Shown here piece after piece: positions 57,681-64,000 of a stretch of 64,000 bases of DNA. Positions within the stretch are counted from its first letter, which is position 1. Every line of letters starts with the position of its first letter. The DNA lies in the NCBI GenBank assembly GCA_022661535.1, contig JAKULF010000002.1, forward strand, positions 1,116,001 to 1,180,000. Direction: 5' to 3'. Source of the DNA: Eutypa lata (Eukaryota > Ascomycota > Sordariomycetes > Xylariales > Diatrypaceae). A program made the translations under genes and the position numbers. The notes under the pieces are model-generated. The model did not search any database. It saw only the letters and a list, made by a program, of their open reading frames with translations, and was not told the origin of the DNA.

Positions 57681-58848
57681 ATGCCAAAACGGAAAGCAGC
57701 TCAGCTAGATGCTGCTGAGCCTGAAGGCGCGTTAAGGAGGTCGACGCGTCGGAAATCTCAGGCCCCTACTGCTATAGTGGACGAGAGCAAGGATGTCGCG
57801 AAGAGCAAGACCACGTCGAAGTCGAAGGCCGTAGACTCGAATAAGTCCAAGAAGAGAACCAAGGATGAAAATAGCGAAGTTGAAGTCAGTCAGCATCTTC
57901 CACACCTATCACCCATTACCCGTGTCTAGGTACCTACCTACCTGCTTATATATATAAATGGCACTAACACACATCTCTTAGAAACCCACGTCAGCCTCAG
58001 CCTCAACCTCGAAGGTGAAAGCAGAGACCAAGCCTCCTTCAAAGGTGACGAAAGCAAAGGGCAGCGATACCGCCGAGTCTACGGCGAACGGCAGCACAGC
58101 TGACTCGCCCGAGAAGTGGTACTGGCTCATGAAGGCGGAGCCCGAGTCGCGGTTCGAGAACGGGACGGACGTCAGGTTCTCCATCGACGACCTAGCGTCG
58201 CGGACAGAGCCCGAGCCATGGGACGGTAGGTCTTTTATTTCTCACTCACTCGCGCCCTTAGAAGCAAGGAATTCGCGCTGCATGATAAGCATTGAATTTT
58301 TTATTCCAGCAGGACATCTACAGGTAAATTGGTTATGTATCTGCTATTAACACTAGAACAGGGATCCGCAACTACGTGGCCCGCAACAACCTTCGGGCTA
58401 TGAAGAAGGGAGAGCTGGCTTTCTTCTACCACTCTAACTGCAAGGAACCGGGCATCGTGGGGACGATGGAGATCGTGGAGGAACACTCGCCGGATTGTAA
58501 GTAACTACACAGTCCCCTTTTCTCTTCCCGCAGACCAGGCCTTAAACCAACATCCCGCTCATCACTCACACCATCTACATAGTATCCGCCCATGACTCCA
58601 AAGCACCGTACTACGATGCCTCTTCTAAGCCGGACAAACCCAAGTGGAGCGTTGTCCATGTCCGGTTCCGCAGCAAGTTCGCCAAGCCCATTGGGCTGAA
58701 GGAGTTGCGAGAGATGGGCAAGTTAGGACAGCCGCTCGAAAATATGCAGATGCTGAAGCAGAGTCGGTTGAGCGTCAGTCGCGTCAGCCCTACTGAGTGG
58801 GATTACCTGATGAGCGTAGCCAATGATAGAGGTGGGGAGACCGGGTGA
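57681..58848 (+). CDS. EVE-domain protein, THYN1-like
   Basis: Four exons, 57681-57884, 57982-58225, 58362-58496 and 58583-58848, give 282 aa. The first 120 residues are Lys/Ser/Thr-rich, with a basic RRSTRRKSQAP element like an AT-hook. The rest is an EVE domain (PUA-like): KWYWLMKAEPESRFENG; EPWDGIRNYVARNNLRAMKK; GELAFFYHSNCKEPGIVG; and SVVHVRFRSKF. The family, with human THYN1 as relative, is thought to bind modified nucleobases in DNA or RNA; the ligand here is unknown. The protein is probably nuclear because of its basic tail. Exon 3 begins after an unusually long 136-nt intron that contains decoy splice signals. It converges on utp6. Confidence 0.85.
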
Positions 58849-58939
58849 TGTTCCTCGCTAGTACGCCACTAATAATAACCACCGAAAATGGTTTGCGCCA
58901 ATATGTAGAATTATTTGTATAGGTAGATACTAGAGAGTT

Positions 58940-60154
58940 TCAAGGCTTCGATAAGGTCCGAAGCGTGTGCTCCAAAACAGCGCGGATGCCTGCATCGAGA
59001 TCATTGGAGGCAAGTACGGGCTCTAACCAGGATTGTATCTTTTCCGCCAACTTCGGCTTGTCTGTGGCTGTCGGGAGAGAAGACTTCAGCCGCGAGAGCG
59101 CTTCCCTGAGAGCCTTAGGATAGTCTGGTGTGTTGGTGGGCACCCCAATTAGAGGTTGCCGAATGTAGCAATATAATGTCGATGGGTCGTTGGGATAGAG
59201 GTCCTGCATCGTGTCCAGGACGTGTTGTAAAATCCTTCCCTGCGAGCTGACCTTGTCAAACGCGGCAAATAGATCGAAGAACTGCTCCGCCACTCTCGCA
59301 TTGAAAAATATCTGCTTCCTGGAGATGTCGAATATGGCTTGCGGAATAGCTCCGTCGAGAGCAGGATTCTTCTTTTCCAGCTTCTGCGCCGTAGCCTCGT
59401 CGAAGACATCCTTCTTAGCCGCCTTCTCCGGATCTGGCAGAATTGATCGTCCGTTCTCATCGACCTGGTCCTCCTCGTCTTCGCTATTATCTTCATCCAG
59501 CCGTATCTCATCGTCACTATGTTCCGCCTGTTCCCTTATCGCCCTCTCAGTGCCACCCTTATTCCCCTTCCGCGCCTCCATGTGCCCCAGCCATTCCATC
59601 TCGCACCTCGTGTACTCCAACCAAACGGTCGGGTCCCTCGTGCAGAACCTAACCCCGCGCATGAAGAAGCTCCTCGCCGTCGGCATATCCCCGGTGGAGG
59701 CCGACCGCCTCCCGGCCAGCACCCAGAGCTCCGGCTTGGCGGGGTGCATGCGCAGGGCCCTCGTCATGACCTTGCGGTACCGCTTCGTAGCCTTGACGTC
59801 CCGCGCGAAACCCAGGTATTCCTTCCACAGCTCGACGCTCGCCGGGTGTCTGCTCACGGCGCGCTCGAGGATGCCGAAGACCCGTCCCTGGCCCGCGTGG
59901 CTGGCCGACGTGCGGATCTGCAGCCGCCGGCACCGCTTCGCGCGCAGGGCCTCGAGGGACTTCTCCCATTTCGCGTAGTTCTGCCAGTCGGTGGGCTTAT
60001 TGCCCGGCGATAGGACTAGGTGCTCGAAGTCGGTGCGCTTCCGTACGAGAGAGCGGATCTCGTCCGCTGTGAAGATGTTCTTCTCCTCGAATTCGCGGAG
60101 CTGGGGGACGGCGCGCTCGAGGTAGAATCGGGCTTTCTCTGCGACACCCGCCAT
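58940..60154 (-). CDS. utp6: Utp6, U3 snoRNP/SSU-processome HAT-repeat protein
   Basis: Single exon of 404 aa. The N-terminal block (KARFYLERAVPQLREFEEKN, then IFTADEIRSLVRKRTDFEH) is the conserved Utp6 (U3_assoc_6) signature. Half-a-TPR repeats follow (SVELWKEYLGFARDVK, PELWVLAGRR, DPTVWLEYTRCEMEWLG). An acidic insertion lies in the middle (about 215-250). The family works in early 18S pre-rRNA processing within the UTP-B subcomplex in the nucleolus. The length fits the fungal family. The ATG is preceded by four GATCTT units. It is tail-to-tail with the EVE gene, 91 bases apart. Confidence 0.92.
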   Translation of the reverse strand: MAGVAEKARFYLERAVPQLREFEEKNIFTADEIRSLVRKRTDFEHLVLSPGNKPTDWQNYAKWEKSLEALRAKRCRRLQIRTSASHAGQGRVFGILERAVSRHPASVELWKEYLGFARDVKATKRYRKVMTRALRMHPAKPELWVLAGRRSASTGDMPTARSFFMRGVRFCTRDPTVWLEYTRCEMEWLGHMEARKGNKGGTERAIREQAEHSDDEIRLDEDNSEDEEDQVDENGRSILPDPEKAAKKDVFDEATAQKLEKKNPALDGAIPQAIFDISRKQIFFNARVAEQFFDLFAAFDKVSSQGRILQHVLDTMQDLYPNDPSTLYCYIRQPLIGVPTNTPDYPKALREALSRLKSSLPTATDKPKLAEKIQSWLEPVLASNDLDAGIRAVLEHTLRTLSKP

Positions 60155-60158
60155 TTTT

Positions 60159-60182
60159 GATCTTGATCTTGATCTTGATCTT
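60159..60182. repeat. (GATCTT)4 repeat in the utp6 leader
   Basis: Four perfect hexamers beginning five bases upstream of the utp6 ATG, so inside its leader or core promoter. Confidence 0.9.
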
Positions 60183-60780
60183 AATCCTCGTGGTCGAAAT
60201 GGTCAGGGTGTAAAAGGTGAGATATGTCGTCGTAGTGGTAGAGTAAAACTGACTAGGCGGAAAGAATACACAGAAAGATAGTCAATGGCAGATAAGAAAA
60301 AGTATCTTGATAAAGAAGAAATTTTAGTGGGGCCAACCTGGATTCCCAGCATGGATTTGGTACCTGAACAGCTGGAGTAAGTACCTACTTGTGGATCTTG
60401 TGAACAGGGCTGCAGGTTACAAGCTCAGGTTACAGGGGTATTGCTGTGTAAACTCCCTAACTCTCTAACTATCTATGTAGGTAATCCTACGTGATATAAG
60501 TTTTGTTCATCTACAGCATGCGTTTCTATGATAGATAAGTGCTTAATTCTTGAGTAAAATTTCAAACTTATATAAGTATATTGTCTTCCGTGAGTATGCA
60601 AATGGCAACTTGTAGCTTTAAATTAATATACCATACAAGTGATTTTTAACAACACTTACGCTAAATCTCAAGCTTAACGGTTATTTCTCAGAATCTAACG
60701 AGTTATATAACCATTAGTTAATATCAAGAAAGAATACTACCATAAAAGAATGGTGAAAGCCATGGGCCATTAATATTCAG
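60183..60780. other. utp6 promoter side and transition to A+T-rich DNA
   Basis: No gene. Base composition falls gradually from normal to A+T-rich across this stretch. Confidence 0.6.
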
Positions 60781-61417
60781 CTAATCTTAACTAATCCGAA
60801 ATTAACATATTAAAACTTAAGGAATTTAATATTTTTAATCAAAAAGTATAAAAATATATCTTTATAATTATAAATTATAATAATAAAGTTTAATAATAAA
60901 TAAAACTATATATATATTATATATATATATATAAATATCGTAATAAAAATTAATATAAAATAATAATAATTATTATAACTTATAATAATTATTTAATTAA
61001 TAACGATTATTTTTTAAATAATTATTATTAAATTTTAAGTATTTATAAATTAAATTTATATAAATAATATTTTTAATAAATAAATTCGTATTTATTTAAT
61101 TAAATAAAAAAAATACGTTAATATAATATAATATAAAAAATATTATAATTAATTATAAACTTTTATATTAATTATTTTTATTAAATATTATAAAATATTA
61201 ATTATCGAATTTATAATTTTAAAAATATTTATAAAAATAAACGATATTATAAAAAAAAATTATTTTTTAAAAGATATATAAAGTCGTAATAATTATTATT
61301 ATTACGATATATATTATAATTAATAAATAATTTAATAATATTTATTATAATAACGATTTATACGCTTTATATATTAAAAAGTTAAATTTATTAAAGCTTA
61401 ATAAAGCGTTTAAAAAT

Positions 61418-61442
61418 CGTTAACGTTAACGTTAACGTTAAA
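61418..61442. repeat. (CGTTAA)4 palindromic tandem repeat
   Basis: Four units of CGTTAA, each containing GTTAAC, stand out in the A+T-rich block. Confidence 0.85.
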
Positions 61443-63967
61443 ATCGATATTAATTATATTAATATTATTTTCGAAATTATTTTTATCGTTATTATAATTA
61501 ACTTAATCGTTATAATTATATATATTATTTATAAAATATATAATATTATTATTATTATTATTTTTTTATTAAAAATTATTTTATTTTTAAAAACCGTTAT
61601 TATAATTAATTAAAATATTATAATTTAAAAGATTTAAATTAATATAAAAAGATTATCGATTTAATTAAAGCGAAATAAAAGAAATTTATTAATTATTAAG
61701 TAATTATTTATTAAATTTTTAATTATTTTTACGAATATTTTTAAAATTATAAATATTATTAAATAATATATTAATAATAAAAAGCGAAGTAATAATCGTT
61801 ATTTTAATTTAAGCGATTTTAAACGTTAATTTTTTTAAAGCGATTTTTTCGATAAAAATTATAATAATCTTTTTATTATTATTATTATATTTATATTATA
61901 AAAATTAATTAAACTTAATATTTTAAAAATCGTTATAAATAAAAATTACATTAAAAAAATCGATTATTTTTTTATAAAAAACGATATTAAAATTAAATTT
62001 AATGTTTTTAAAAAAGCGAGTTATTTAAAATAACGGTTTATTATTAAAATTAATTTAAATAATATTAATTAATATTATATTATAAAAATAAAAAATAAAT
62101 TTAATTTATAATTTTATTATATTTAATTTTATTTTTTATTAATTTTAATATTTTAAAGTATAAATTTACGATAATTTACTTAAAGTATTAAATTACGAGT
62201 TTATTTTTATTAGTTTTATTAAATATTAAATCCGTATTAATAATTTTATAATAAATTTTATTATAAAGGTTTTTAAAAAGATTAACGTTAATACGAATAT
62301 TAAAAAACTTTATTAAAGTTATTTTATTCGTTATAAATTTAAAGTTAATAAATAGTTATATATTAAATTATTTTAATATATTAAAAACGTAAGCTTATAT
62401 TTAATTAATATTATATATAATATAAATATTATATTAATTTACGTAAATATTATTAAAAATAAAATCGAATTTTTAATTATTAAAACGTTAAATTAAATAT
62501 TTACGAAAATTACGATAAATATTTAATAATATATTAACGTTAAATAATATAATTTTAATAATTTAAAAAACGTTTTTATTAATATTTAAATTAATAAAAT
62601 ATTTTTTAAATTTTTATTTAATAATATTTTTTATAATAATAATTTTATTTTTAATTAATTAATTAAACTTTTTAAAGATATATACGATATAATTAAAGAA
62701 GTTATTATTAATAATCTTTTTAATATTTACGCGAATAATAAAAAATAAAATATTTAAATAAGCTTTAATTAATATTATATTTTTTTTTATTTTTTTAATA
62801 ATTAAAAAAGGTTTTATTATAATAATTTTAACGTTAATAAAAGATTTAATATTAAAAGTTTTATTAAAAGTAATTATAATAATATTATTAAAAGTATCGT
62901 TAAAAATGCCGTTAATAATATTATTAAAAGTATTACGAAAAAAAACGTTAAATTAATAAAAATTCTTTTATAATATTAAAAAAAATATTAATAATATATA
63001 AATAAAATATTATAAAATATACTTATAATCGTAACTTAAAAAATGCTTAAAAATTAAAAGTTAACTTAAGGTTTTTTACGATTATTTCGAAAAATATTAT
63101 TAATGCTTTTAAAATTACGTTAAAATATATTATTTATAATATTATAATTAAAGTTAATATTTATTTTAAAAAAAATATTTAAATATTAATGTTTAATATA
63201 TATTTAAAGTAAAAGTTAAAGTTATAATATATATTAATATTTATTATTTTAATTAATATTTTATAAATAATTAATTAAATTTAAATTATTAATTAAAATA
63301 ATAAAAAAGTGTTATAAAAAAAGTAAATTAATAATTAAAGTATTATATTATAAATAATAAAGGTTATATATTAATAAGTAATAAATAATAAAAAAAATAT
63401 AATTATTTATTAAGTATAATAATAAATGTAATATTAATAATAAAAACATAATAATAATAATTATAAATAATTTATTTTTAATGTTTTAAATTAATAAAAA
63501 TATTAATTAAAATATTACGAATAATTATTATTATTGTTTTTATTATAATAATAAAATTTATATAAATAAAGAAAAAAAGAAATAAAAAAAAATTAAATTA
63601 TTAAAAAAAAAAAGTTTTAAATATTAAAATTTTTTTCGTAATAAATTATATAATTATAATTAATAAAATTTAAATTAATAATAAATAATTTTAAAATATT
63701 TATTTATAATAATTTATTTATACATTAATTAAAAGGTTAAAAATATTTAATAACGTATTATTTAAACTTTTTATTTTTTAAAATTAAATGAAATTATAAA
63801 TAAATATTATTATATACGTATATATATAAAAGTTTTTAATAATTTAATAAGTTTATTAATTAATAAAAATTTTTTTTTAATATCGTATATATTAATTTTT
63901 TTTATAATTATATATTCTTTTTATATTATAAAATATAAAGTAATTATATTATATATAAATATATATA

Positions 63968-63969
<2 letters not shown>

Positions 63970-64000
<31 letters not shown>
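63970..64000. repeat. (TTA)n microsatellite at the window end
   Basis: About ten TTA units up to the last base; it probably continues beyond the window. Confidence 0.9.

Larger units (their letters stand above)
60781..64000. repeat. RIP-mutated A+T-rich block (destroyed repeats), runs off the window
   Basis: About 3.2 kb of extreme A+T with no ORF of note and stops in every frame. By eye, CpA occurs only about four times and TpG about ten times, while CpG occurs dozens of times (ACG, TCG, GCG words). That asymmetry is the mark of RIP, which converts CpA to TpA on either strand. No transposon domain or terminal repeat survives to name the original element. It could be a cluster of dead transposons, or part of a subtelomere or centromere. 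Confidence 0.85.

Noticed and set aside
1..64000. CRISPR arrays, operons or prokaryotic elements
   Set aside because: No spaced direct repeats of that kind; spliceosomal introns and the intron-bearing tRNA show nuclear eukaryotic DNA.
63960..64000. Telomere end
   Set aside because: The terminal repeat is TTA/AT-rich, not TTAGGG; it is a microsatellite inside the A+T-rich block.

Overview
The window is nuclear DNA from a filamentous ascomycete (Pezizomycotina, probably a Sordariomycete). The evidence is short 53-90 nt spliceosomal introns with GTRNGT donors, CTAAC/CTAAT branch points and YAG acceptors; an Asco-type laccase ending in DSGI; a STAND/NLR gene; single-copy ascomycete housekeeping genes; and a 3.2-kb block of extreme A+T with the signature of repeat-induced point mutation (RIP). 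Gene models were spliced by hand and all close in frame.

Layout. 0.4-5.6 kb: a 1731-aa microtubule-organiser protein of the Mto1/ApsB family, with a CM1 motif and an Mto2-binding tail. 7.4-15.4 kb: an accessory stretch with an EthD-domain protein, a Fungal_trans_2 regulator, a short-chain dehydrogenase, a small five-exon protein that resembles a very divergent histone-fold (H2B-like) protein, and a secreted laccase. These could be tailoring or catabolic functions, but no backbone enzyme is present. 17.4-18.1 kb: a small secreted glycoprotein. 18.1-21.2 kb: gene-poor relic DNA. 21.2-23.8 kb: a degenerating NLR with an in-frame TAG and a damaged Walker A motif. 25.0-28.6 kb: a 1154-aa fusion of C2H2 fingers to a trypsin-like domain.

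28.9-34.8 kb is a compact housekeeping block: Cue3/ASCC2 (ribosome quality control), 40S ribosomal protein S20, and a CCCH/FG nucleoporin of the Nup42/Amo1 type. A tRNA-Ile(AAU) gene with a 27-nt intron lies at 35.5 kb. 36.4-41.0 kb: a secreted GH5 glycosidase and a microsomal cytochrome P450. 43.8-44.4 kb: a small single-pass membrane protein. 46.7-50.0 kb: the ARID-containing SWI/SNF subunit Swi1, with a 7.7-kb gene-empty upstream region. 57.7-60.2 kb: an EVE-domain (THYN1-like) protein and the SSU-processome protein Utp6, convergent.

60.8-64.0 kb is A+T-rich sequence with no ORF. The few remaining C and G bases sit mostly in CpG, while CpA and TpG are almost gone, as expected of RIP-destroyed repeats. 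Intergenic DNA across the window is rich in microsatellites and in TAGGTA/TACCTA words.
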